Of a stretch of DNA of 64,000 nt, positions 1-8,738 are shown one piece after another; the first letter of the stretch is position 1, and every line of letters begins with the position of its first letter. The stretch comes from Neurospora intermedia (lineage: Eukaryota; Ascomycota; Sordariomycetes; Sordariales; Sordariaceae): contig BTPP01000010.1 of NCBI GenBank assembly GCA_037102815.1, forward strand, positions 372,001 to 436,000, given 5' to 3'. The notes under the pieces were generated by a model. The model was given only the letters and a program-made list of their open reading frames with translations, was not told the origin of the DNA and ran no database searches. The translations under genes were made by a program, and so were the position numbers.

Positions 1-560
1 AAAAGGAAAGTAGCCTGCTTGCCGCTGATGATGGGATGGATGGATTGAAGGGAGCCTTTAGTTCTCCAAGCTGAGCGCCCTGCTCATCGTCGGGTGCAAA
101 AACGACCGGATTTGATAGTATGATGTTACCTCTACACACAATATTGAAAGTTTGTACTGGGGCCAAGTGGAAAGCTTACCGGGTTGGCAGGCACTCCCCA
201 CATCATCACCACGCTTGTCATCGGTACTTCTTTCCTTTCCTGATCTTCACCACTTGTGGAGTTACAGAAATTGGTGGCGTTCGTTGGACCTGACTGGTTG
301 GGAATTAAGTGGTAGTAAAAATCGCTTGTGCAGGTTCACTTGTAACAAAACGCATACATACCTGCACAAGCAACCTAATTTTTACTACCACCTAGGAATC
401 TGGACCAGCTTCTTGTTGTCTTGTGTGTCGGTATAATAAACCTGCTATTCCTTTCCCTTCTCCTCCTCCCCCCAAAAAACACTTTTTCCCTTATGGCTAG
501 TTTTGGACTATGAGGTAGTGAGGCCATCGACATTTTCCCGACTTCACACCAACAACAAGC
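1..560. other. Upstream region of tre-1
   Basis: No coding region is supported here. The stretch contains the 85-bp inverted-repeat element at 308-392 and, nearer the gene, a pyrimidine-rich tract (about 441-490). Such tracts are common just upstream of transcription starts in Neurospora, so the tre-1 promoter and 5' leader probably lie here. No specific regulatory site was identified. Confidence 0.6.
308..392. repeat. 85-bp TA-flanked inverted-repeat element (MITE-like)
   Basis: The left arm starts AGTGGTAGTAAAAAT and continues GCTTGTGCAGGT to about 335. The right arm (about 360-392) is its reverse complement apart from a 6-nt versus 1-nt bulge and the first base. A TA dinucleotide flanks both ends (306-307 and 393-394), as expected for a Tc1/mariner or Stowaway-type target duplication. 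Size and layout resemble the roughly 98-bp Neurospora element Guest, but I cannot compare sequences. It sits about 170 bp upstream of the tre-1 start codon, so it may lie in the promoter or the 5' leader. Confidence 0.6.
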
Positions 561-2770
561 ATGGTATCACGATTCCTTGGGGCAATTGTGCCCCTGGCTG
601 CTGCTATTTTGCCTGGAGCCCGCGCGCTGTATGTCAATGGCTCAGTAACGGCTCCATGCGACTCGCCAATCTATTGCTATGGTGAACTTCTTCACCAGGT
701 CGAGCTAGCTCGTCCATTCTCCGATTCAAAGACCTTCGTCGATATGTAAGTCTTTGGCCCAACATCTTCTGGTGTGTGAGCATGTCATTGACCCAACTTC
801 ATTGTAGGCCCACCATCAAACCCGTGGATGAGGTGCTCGAAGCTTTCAGCAAGCTAACCCTCCCATTGAGCAACAACTCGGAGCTCCACGAATTCCTCAG
901 CACCTATTTTGGACCCGCTGGTGGCGAGCTTGAAGCAGTACCAACCGACCAGCTCCATGTATCGCCGACATTTCTTGACAATGTCAGTGACGATGTGATC
1001 AAGCAATTTGTCGATTCGGTTATCAACATCTGGCCAGACCTCACTAGGAAATACGTTGGCGCGGGCGAATTGTGCACGGGATGCGCTGACAGCTTCATCC
1101 CCGTCAACCGTACCTTCGTCGTGGCTGGTGGCCGCTTCCGTGAACCCTACTACTGGGACTCGTTCTGGATTCTTGAAGGTCTTCTTCGCACGGGGGGTGC
1201 CTTCACCGAGATCTCAAAGAACATCATTGAGAACTTCCTTGACTTGGTGGAGCAGATCGGATTTGTTCCCAACGGAGCAAGACTTTACTACCTTGACCGC
1301 TCGCAGCCTCCACTCCTGACGCAGATGGTCAGGATCTATGTTGAACACACCAATGATACAAGCATCCTTGAGAGAGCAGTGCCAGTTCTGAAGAAGGAAT
1401 GGCAGTGGTGGATGACCAACCGCACTGTCGAAGTCACTGCGGATGGAAAGACATACTCTCTCCAGAGGTGAGTTGAACGAGCGGAAGAACGATCTGGCAT
1501 GGCCTGAGCATGTTTAGCTAACGATCTTTCTCGCAGATACCACGTCGACAACAACCAACCCCGTCCCGAGTCTTACCGTGAAGATTACATTACCGCCAAC
1601 AACAACTCCTATTATGCTACCTCTGGTATCATTTACCCAGAGACAACTCCTCTTAATGATACCCAGAAAGCGCTGCTCTACGCAAACCTCGCCAGTGGCG
1701 CCGAGTCAGGATGGGACTACAGTTCTAGGTGGCTGAAGAACCCTGGCGACGCTGCCCGCGACGTGTACTTCCCTCTCCGCTCGCTCAACGTCCTCGAAAT
1801 TGTCCCTGTTGACCTCAACTCGATTCTTTACCAGAATGAGGTCACCATCGGCAAGTTTCTCGCTCAGCAGGGCAACAAGGACGAAGCTGAGGAGTGGGCC
1901 AAGAAAGCCGAACAGCGCAGCGAAGCCATGTACAAGCTCATGTGGAACTCGACGCTGTGGAGCTACTTTGATTATAACTTAACATCGTCCTCCCAAAATA
2001 TCTATGTACCTGCCGACCCTCAAGCATTCGCCTTCGAACAGCCCAGCGGCACCCCCGAGGGCTACCAGGTTCTCTTCTCTGTCAACCAGATGTTCCCCTT
2101 CTGGACTGGTGCTGCCCCAGACCAGCTCAAGGGTAACCCGTTGGCTGTCAAGCTTGCCTTTGAACGGATCAAGAACTTGCTCGACAACAAGGCCGGTGGC
2201 ATTCCTGCTACCAACTTTGTCACTGGCCAACAGTGGGACGAGCCCAACGTATGGCCACCCCTCATGCATGTCCTCATGGACGGTCTCCTCAACACTCCGG
2301 CCACCTTCGGCGAGGATGACCCGGCGTATCAGGAGACACAGACTCTGGCCCTCCGTCTTGCTCAGCGTTACGTCGACTCGACCTTCTGTACCTGGTACGC
2401 CACCGGCGGGTCTACATCGGAGACGCCGAGGCTGCAAGGTCTCGGTTCCGACCTCAAGGGCATCATGTTCGAGAAGTACTCTGACAACTCGACCAACGTC
2501 GCTGGTAGCGGAGGCGAGTACGAGGTCGTGGAAGGCTTCGGCTGGACCAATGGCGTGCTGATTTGGGCCGCGGACAAGTTTGGTGATAAGCTCAAGAGGC
2601 CAGATTGTGGTGATATTACCCCTGCGCATCTGGGCAAGAGGGCCGACATCACTGGGGAGAAGAGGGCGGTTGAGCTGGATGCCTTTGATGCCAAGTTCAC
2701 AAAGAAGTTCGCCAGGAAGGGGAAGCTTGAGAAGCTGAAGGCCAAGTTCAAGAGGCGCGCCGCTATCTAG
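561..2770 (+). CDS. tre-1: Secreted trehalase (GH37), tre-1
   Basis: Hydrolyses alpha,alpha-trehalose to two glucoses (glycoside hydrolase family 37). The model joins exons 561-745, 808-1467 and 1537-2770 (692 aa); both introns have GT-AG ends (GTAAGT and GTGAGT donors), and the second has a GCTAAC branch site. Residues 1-22 form a signal peptide (hydrophobic, ending GARA), so the enzyme is secreted, wall-bound or vacuolar rather than the regulated cytosolic neutral type. Both GH37 signatures are visible: AGGRFREPYYWDSF near residue 168 and QWDEPNVWPP near 514. Several N-x-S/T sequons are present. The C-terminus ends in an unusual Lys/Arg-rich tail of about 40 residues containing possible dibasic processing sites. 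The start is the only ATG giving a signal peptide. The gene fits N. crassa tre-1 (NCU00943 from memory). Confidence 0.93.
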
Positions 2771-3462
2771 TTGGTGGTCTTTCAAGTTGGAGAGCAGCAT
2801 GATTTATGCTTAGCTTTAATGGACGTTGTTTTTCTTTCTTTCACTTAATGGAAAATGGAGTATTGTTTCTGTTCGGGGGAGTGGATTAATACAACATCGA
2901 TCTACGTTGTTGTGTTTGCTGGCACTTGTAGCAAGAGATACCATGTACTGATAACGTCAAGTCAATTATGGTCCACACACGTACTGATGAGAGTTTCTTA
3001 CCACGTTGTGCCAATATCCATCCAGTTGCCGAGCGAGATGAGTTGTGAGAACGTCGCACGTGCTTACTGTAGTCCAGCAGATCAACCTGAGGCCATGCGT
3101 CACTTGATTGAATACATGGATGTATGGCTCGAGAAAACCATCTAGATGAAAGATAATACCAATACGCTAGTTAATGGCTATAACTCAAGTCATCCTCTGC
3201 AAAACACGATACCTAAACACCGAAAAAGGGTATAAAACGAAAAGAAAGAGGAAACCGCCAACTGCATGTCTACGCTATATCCGCACACCGACTATGCCAC
3301 TCTCTTGCACTAAATGCTCGCTCGTCCTCGTGAGCCTCCATTTCCGCTGTGTATGGGCCCTCTCGTTGTTTGTAGCGCTTCCCGATAGGGTTGTTCTCCC
3401 TCTGGTCCTGTCATCTCCAAAGTCCTCCGTCCCGAATTCTGAAACACGCCTTTTTGGTTGGG
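2771..3462. other. Intergenic, convergent 3' ends
   Basis: This region lies between the 3' ends of tre-1 (+) and the AT-hook gene (-). No supported gene. An open frame on the minus strand at about 3275-3470 has plausible coding composition and might be a further 3' exon of the AT-hook gene. I tried the obvious GTATGG donor at 3518 with nearby acceptors and did not obtain a continuous frame. Confidence 0.5.
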
Positions 3463-4627
3463 CTATCCGCTTCTGTGGTGTGCTTCGACGAAAGGTCCCG
3501 TGACAGACTCCCCATACGTGTTTCTTATCATCCGCCATGCAGAACCTTGGCTCGGTCCAGGACTGTCTGAGAAGGCACTGTCAAACTCTGACAATGCCGC
3601 ACGTTTGCGTCGTTTCGGGTGCGGCGGCACTGGCGAGTCGTCCTGCTCTAGTGATTCGACCTCCTCATATCGTCGTTTCCCTGCGTGTCTGGAGGAATTT
3701 CTTTTAGCCGTTCCGTGCCCCATCTTTTTGTTTACACCGGTTGGTCCATTCACGATACCGTGCTGACAGTGGCGCACGGAACTTGGTAGCTAAATTTGGA
3801 TCCAACAGCGACTTCCATACGTCCACGGCCCTCGTCTGACTTTGTGAGTCGGTGTCGATGGATGCAAGTATTTTTCGCCATATTCCGCGAAACTCCGAGA
3901 GGACATCTTCTCCATACTGGCTTAGCGCAGCTTGCTGTTCCCATTTTCCAAAACCGTTCGGGTAGATGAGGGGCTCTGGTGCCTGAATGAAACCTTGAGT
4001 ATGGCCTTGGTTCGTATTCGAGACATTACTCTCAGTGTCAGTGCCATTTCTTTCCGTCTTCTTTCGACCACCCATTTCCTGATATGGTAGCTTCGCTGTT
4101 GTTTCTAGATCCTGGAATGGCTGTACTGCATAGTCGGGACGTGACTTTTCAGGGTCAGCCCTCGAGGCTCGCAGATCAAGGCCAGTTTTCATATAAAGCG
4201 TTTCTTGGTCTGCACCAGCGGACAGTGCCCGGCTGCCATGACGACTTTCAGGTTCAGTACTAGTCCTGATTGTCTCTTGTATGACCAGATCCTCCTTCTT
4301 AGCGGTGGCTCGGGTTTTCCTAGGTTCAAAGCATGGAGTGACCGTCTTTTTCTCTCTAGAGGGTTGATCGAATGCTTTTGGTTCCTTCTGAGCTTGGGGT
4401 TGTGTCCGTGGGCTACGGCCGCTATTAGTGTTTCCCCCTCTCAGGTGGATCCTTGGCCTACCACGCCCACGTTTGGGGGGTTGACCGACGCGGCCAGCCT
4501 TAGTAGCAGGACCGGTTTCGCTCCAATCTGGATCAGCATCAACATTGTCATTATCGACATGGGCAACAGCGTTCTCATATGTGCCATGTGTGACAGCTTT
4601 GTCATTGTCCACATCTTGCTCCTCCAT
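3463..4627 (-). CDS. AT-hook protein of unknown function
   Basis: The model joins 4627-3738 and 3688-3463 (minus strand, 371 aa) through a 49-nt intron (3689-3737, donor GTGTAAAC, acceptor CTCCAG) that keeps the frame. Without splicing the frame stops at 3704. Residues 51-61 are a canonical AT-hook (PKRGRGRPRIH), which binds the minor groove of AT-rich DNA. The rest is polar and low complexity. The C-terminal exon has a basic PKRRKR nuclear-localisation-like motif and an acidic/serine stretch. It is probably a nuclear, chromatin-associated protein; I do not recognise a family. Its start lies 27 bp downstream of the gcn5 stop, in the same frame, so it may be a readthrough extension or part of a shared transcript rather than an independent gene. 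The splice model and the 3' end are my inference. Confidence 0.6.
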
Positions 4628-4654
4628 CTGACGGTCCTCACGACTTTCACCCTT

Positions 4655-5842
4655 CTAAGGCTCGAGGTGCGACCACTCGGGAATCGCCTTGATTTGCTGC
4701 CACATGTACTTCTCGAGCTTGTTGGCGCACTTTGCATATGGGGTGTTCTCGTTGTTGTACTTTCGGCAGTTGTCGAATATGAGCTTGGCGTCCTTGATGA
4801 AATCCTCGGGCGTGTTGTATTGATCTTTTTCAAGCTTGTCCTCCATGGTACTCAAGTCCATAGGCTCTTTGATGACATCGTAGTAGTCATGTACCTCGTC
4901 CTTGTTAACGGGTACCAGGAAGGGCCAACTACTGGCATGATTCTGCAAATCATTAAGAAGGTGCAGCAACTGGTTGTAATTTGGCCCGTGGCGTGGTTGA
5001 CGGGCGAGCTCGTCCATATCTGGGCTCCATCCTGAAGCGCGGATGGCTTCGACTGAAAGAGGATCGATGGGTGTCACGCCGTTTTTCCACTGCTTGGGGG
5101 GCTGGTGGACAATGTGGGATTTGCTGTAGGCACGGATCTTGGCCTGAACACACTCCTTTTGCTTGAGAAGCATGCGGCCCATCTCGAGGTAGCGTACTCG
5201 TGGAAGCATGCTGCACTGCATGATAGTACCGCCTTCATAATCCTTGATGTAACCCATCCATACTGACTTGTCGAGTGTGATTTCCTTTGTGAAGCCTTGT
5301 TTCTTGAAGTAGCCAATGGCATAGTTGTCGGCATAGGTGAGGAAGTGCATGACGTCCGAGGTAGCCTTGACATAGTCCTTCAAATGTGACATGAGATGAG
5401 CACCGTAGCCCTTGACCTGCTGATCGGAAGAAATAGCGCAAAAGACGATTTCGGCGAACTGGCGGCCCTTGAATGGTCGGTATGTGATGCCACCCACTAC
5501 CTCGAGCGGCTTTTTGACGATGGCGATCGACAAATGGGTCCGGTCGTAGACAAGGCGGGCGATGTAGTCTTTGGGCATCTTGGGCAATTGTTTCTGGAAG
5601 ATGCACTTGAGACCGGTGAGAATGATCAGGCTTTCGCGTTCGCCATCGTTGTTGACCACACGGAATTCGATTTCGCCGTCGCGTTCTTCGATGACGGCGG
5701 CCTTTTCTGGGAAGGGGATGGCGGGGATTTTTGGCTTCTTGGTGTCCTCATTCTCCTCGTTCGAGTCGCTATGCTTGATTCGCTTCGCCGACGAGGGAGA
5801 GGTAGGCTCCTCGGTAGCCTTGCGCTTGGTATCTGTAGACAT
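4655..5842 (-). CDS. ngf-1: Histone acetyltransferase Gcn5 (NGF-1)
   Basis: Catalytic subunit of SAGA/ADA, which acetylates histone H3 at active promoters. The single exon encodes 395 aa starting MSTDTK. Residues 1-45 are a disordered basic leader. The GNAT domain (about 55-230) contains FAEIVFCAI with the catalytic Glu at 131 and the acetyl-CoA loop QQVKGYG (141-147). A C-terminal bromodomain (about 290-390) contains KYNNENTPY, with the acetyl-lysine-binding Asn at 363, and ends IPEWSHLEP, very like the natural C-terminus of Gcn5 proteins. Length matches fungal orthologues. A TTG further upstream is in frame, but the ATG at 5842 is the natural start. It is divergently arranged with OST5 across 619 bp. 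The TAG stop is followed by an open in-frame continuation into the AT-hook protein. Confidence 0.95.
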   Translation of the reverse strand: MSTDTKRKATEEPTSPSSAKRIKHSDSNEENEDTKKPKIPAIPFPEKAAVIEERDGEIEFRVVNNDGERESLIILTGLKCIFQKQLPKMPKDYIARLVYDRTHLSIAIVKKPLEVVGGITYRPFKGRQFAEIVFCAISSDQQVKGYGAHLMSHLKDYVKATSDVMHFLTYADNYAIGYFKKQGFTKEITLDKSVWMGYIKDYEGGTIMQCSMLPRVRYLEMGRMLLKQKECVQAKIRAYSKSHIVHQPPKQWKNGVTPIDPLSVEAIRASGWSPDMDELARQPRHGPNYNQLLHLLNDLQNHASSWPFLVPVNKDEVHDYYDVIKEPMDLSTMEDKLEKDQYNTPEDFIKDAKLIFDNCRKYNNENTPYAKCANKLEKYMWQQIKAIPEWSHLEP

Positions 5843-6461
5843 TTCAAACAAAGTGTCAGTGGTTCCGTGGGTGGCGGGGGGAGGGGGAGGGGGCTTGACC
5901 GATCGAGGGGCATTGTGGCAAGAGGGGTGATGGGGGAGACTGACTTTCTTCCTTCATTTTGATGTTGTACGGCAGGGCCGTGACGGAATTAGCGGGCATA
6001 TCCGCCTCGGCTGAGCACCGGTCGATGTTTGGATGTGCTCGCAATTGATGAATTAATGATGGATGATGGTTGCTTGGATGCGAAGTGTGACCGCGTCGGG
6101 GGACGTGTGGTGGAGCGGTGGATGCGGAGCGGCAGCAGGAAGAAGTGGACCATTCCGTCAAGGTGGAAACAGCAGGGCTGACTAACAGGGGTTGACATTC
6201 GCGGGCGGGACCAAGCTCGATCCACGCTAAACCATTTTCGGCTCCGAACACGTTCACCTCACTGCAGCGCTGTCCACTGTCAGGTCCCCGTCTCATGTGC
6301 TGGAGCTTCAGCTTCCATTGCTCGGGGGAAGCTCTCCGCGAACTCCCGTCTGAAACTTGAATCTTCGTTGTCCATGTGCCCTTGGATGTCCAGATCCTGA
6401 GCTTCAGCTTGATTCGTACAATCTCCTACTCTCCTCAATTACCAATTGTTTCCCAGACTAA
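5843..6461. promoter_or_regulatory. Divergent promoter region of gcn5 and OST5
   Basis: A 619-bp interval between the gcn5 start (-) and the OST5 start (+), which must contain both promoters and 5' leaders. Near gcn5 the coding strand is very C-rich (5875-5895 reads as a G run on +). A minus-strand open frame of about 145 codons (5856-6296) is out of frame with Gcn5 and looks like a leader open frame, not a gene. No recognisable TATA box or operator. Confidence 0.5.
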
Positions 6462-6879
6462 ATGGATTCACCATTGATCGAGGTCTGGCACGCCGCGTCT
6501 GGCAGCCCGTTTCTTCCCACTGTTGGCAAAGGCACACAGTTCTTCGTTGCTTCCCTCCTCCTCCTCATCGGCTTTAGCTTGACTGGCGCCTTTACCCTTA
6601 GTATGTGATTCCGTTGCAACCACGACATATCTTGGTTTGATTCTGTGCTGACCTGGGACCACATCTTAGACCGGTCCATCGTCAATCTACTTCTCTTGGG
6701 CATCCCGGCTTCTTTGGCTTTTGCGTACGTTTCCGTTGTGCTTCGAGTTTCGGCTGGTTCCCACTGGACCATGCATCTTCCAATCTGCCATTCTTTCATC
6801 CCGGACTTGATCGCTGACCATAACTGTGCCCAGATTCGGTGTTGTTTACATGTTCTGCGCGGTCGGAGTTTACGTATAA
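6462..6879 (+). CDS. Oligosaccharyltransferase subunit OST5/TMEM258-like
   Basis: A small three-exon gene of 79 aa: 6462-6600, 6670-6724, 6834-6879. Introns are 69 nt (GTATGT...TTAG) and 109 nt (GTACGT...CCCAG), both with good donors, and every junction keeps the frame. The product begins MDSPLIEVWHAASGSPFLP. It has two hydrophobic helices (about residues 27-46 and 50-75) and ends GVYV, the hallmark C-terminus of the Ost5/TMEM258 family. That family is a two-TM subunit of the ER oligosaccharyltransferase that N-glycosylates proteins in the ER lumen. Length matches the family (about 80 aa). The gene is divergent from gcn5 and 197 bp upstream of rad1. Its split into tiny exons makes it easy to miss. 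The assignment rests on length, topology and the terminal motif. Confidence 0.8.
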
Positions 6880-7076
6880 TTTTGAGATACCCTGGAGATC
6901 AATAAAAGAAGAACGGGAGAGCAACCTCTCCGCCCTACGGGCCCCGCGAGATTCTGTACAATACATAAGAGTCATTTACCAAAAAGCAAGCCGATTTCTG
7001 AACATCACACGCACCACGCGCCATCTTTCCCGTTACACTTATTACATACAGATCTTCGGCATCACTTGCCAGCAAC

Positions 7077-8210
7077 ATGTCACAACCGACTCAAGACGCC
7101 GGCCCTCCCTTATTCAGGGCAGTCGCCAGCTCCACGCGCCCGCTCTACCAGCTACTGAAAGCAGTCGGCTTTACCAACAAGATCCACGTCGAAATCACTT
7201 CCGAGGGCCTCAGATTCAGCGCCGATCATGCCCGCGTCATGCAAGGCGCCGCCCACTGGAACAAGAACCTCTTCGCCAGCTACACCACCAACCTCCCGCC
7301 AGCTGCGGGCAATGGCGATGACGACGACCCCGAACCCGAGCCCGTCTCCTTCCAAATCTCCCTCCCCGCCTTTCTCGAGACCCTCCAAATTTTCGGCGTC
7401 GCCGACGTCGCCGCCCGCCAGGCCCGCTCCGAAATCGACCCCCTCGTGCGCGGCAACCCGCGCATGAACCACCAGCACCGCGGCGGTAATGGCTCAGACG
7501 CCTTCAGCCACCAAACCTTGCACGGCGGCGGGTTCGCCTCCTCGTCCAACGGCACTTGCATCCTCAGCTACCCCTCCGACGGCGGGCCGTTCAGCATCAT
7601 TCTCGAAGAAGCCGGGGTCAAAACGACCTGCAACTTGACCACGTACCTACCCGAGATGCCGGAGGACATACCCTTTGATATCGACGACCTCTCCTTCAAG
7701 GTGATCATGCAAGCGCGCTACTTGCTCGACGCGTTGGCGGAGGTGGGCAGCATCAACCCGGAGCGGCTGACGATTCTGGTCTCGCGCAAGGAGCCGTATC
7801 TGCGATTCAGAACGTCCGGAAGCCACAGTGGTGCGGGAGGGCCGGGGGTGGAGAGCACGGTGGATTTTAGGCGTGGAAGGGATCTGTTGGAGACATTTTC
7901 GGTCAGGGCGGTGGAACGGGCCAAAGGAGAGAGGAGATGGAGCCAGACATTCAAGTTTGACACGATCAAGGCGGCGACGGAGGCAATGAGGATTGCGAGC
8001 AAGGTCAGCTTGAGGGGCGATGGGCAGGGTGTGTTGAGCATGCAGTTTATGGTGGAGGTGGAAGGTGCTGGGGGTGCGGGCGGGGGTGTCCCGGGAGGAG
8101 GAGCTGGTTTGAGTTTCTTGGATTTTCGGTTTGTGCCGTATGCGACGGATGGGAATGAGGAGACCGATACTGAAGGGGAGGGTGATGATGTTGACATGAG
8201 TGGGGCATGA
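7077..8210 (+). CDS. DNA-damage checkpoint clamp subunit Rad1 (9-1-1 complex)
   Basis: Encodes 377 aa in a single exon, with ATG at 7077 (AACATGTC). Family match: Rad1/Rec1/Rad17-type sliding clamp, which forms the heterotrimeric 9-1-1 ring with Rad9 and Hus1. The ring is loaded at DNA damage and stalled forks to activate the ATR (Mec1-type) kinase. Visible landmarks are the N-terminal clamp fold (LYQLLKAVGFTNKIHVEITSEGLRF, about residues 23-47) and the conserved DIDDLSFKVIMQARYLLDALAEV segment (about 200-223). Between and after these lie Gly-rich fungal insertions, and the protein ends with an acidic tail (DTEGEGDDVDMSGA). The third-position-C-rich 5' half contrasts with a more G-rich 3' half. 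An adjacent upstream gene (OST5) on the same strand is unrelated in function. Confidence 0.85.
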   Translation: MSQPTQDAGPPLFRAVASSTRPLYQLLKAVGFTNKIHVEITSEGLRFSADHARVMQGAAHWNKNLFASYTTNLPPAAGNGDDDDPEPEPVSFQISLPAFLETLQIFGVADVAARQARSEIDPLVRGNPRMNHQHRGGNGSDAFSHQTLHGGGFASSSNGTCILSYPSDGGPFSIILEEAGVKTTCNLTTYLPEMPEDIPFDIDDLSFKVIMQARYLLDALAEVGSINPERLTILVSRKEPYLRFRTSGSHSGAGGPGVESTVDFRRGRDLLETFSVRAVERAKGERRWSQTFKFDTIKAATEAMRIASKVSLRGDGQGVLSMQFMVEVEGAGGAGGGVPGGGAGLSFLDFRFVPYATDGNEETDTEGEGDDVDMSGA

Positions 8211-8738
8211 GGTTCGTAGATAAGAAGTGTCAGTGATGCGTGGTGATACTCAAATCGGGGTTATACCTATGTACTTGGTTGAGCGTTACCAGTTGTCGCA
8301 AGATCTAGTAGTATATATTAGTTGCCTCCTGAGAGTCGTGACTTGTCTCCTGTCGTTGATGTGCATACAGTAAGTACTTGTGATGAGTAGTAATGTTGAT
8401 TCAATTACCAAGTGAACAAGTAGATATGATATGATGATTACACTCTGCAAGAAATGGTTTTGATCATTTGATGTGGAGGAGAGAAATCAGGTATTTTCTC
8501 TATGATATAGATCAACTAAAAAAAAAGTGGTATCATAAAAGAGAGTAACAGCAAAATCCAATGTGCAACGAAGTGCAAGAAGATAACCTCACAAACCCCG
8601 GTCCAGTACTACAAGCCAGAAACACCAACGCCATAAGCTAAGCTTGTGTCCCCCCCCTCTTATATTCACTTTTTCTTTCCCTAGACATTCCATGCACCGA
8701 CACACAATCAAATCAATCAAATCAAATTAATCAATCAA
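8211..8738. other. Intergenic, convergent 3' ends of rad1 and the 1024-aa gene
   Basis: No gene seen. A degenerate AATC/AAATC tandem repeat runs from about 8706 to 8747, crossing the stop of the minus-strand gene. The interval presumably contains both 3' untranslated regions. Confidence 0.6.

Noticed and set aside
1979-2800. 273-codon frame antisense to tre-1
   Set aside because: Entirely opposite the trehalase exon and explained by its codon bias.
3275-3470. Third exon for the AT-hook gene
   Set aside because: The coding-like frame is present, but each donor/acceptor pair I tried led to an early stop.
4205-5035. 276-codon plus-strand frame across the AT-hook gene and gcn5
   Set aside because: It is antisense to two better-supported coding regions, and its hydrophobic translation is an artefact of reverse-complemented codons.
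5856-6296. 146-codon minus-strand frame upstream of gcn5
   Set aside because: It is out of frame with Gcn5, Ser/Pro-rich and lies in the 5' leader; at best an upstream ORF.
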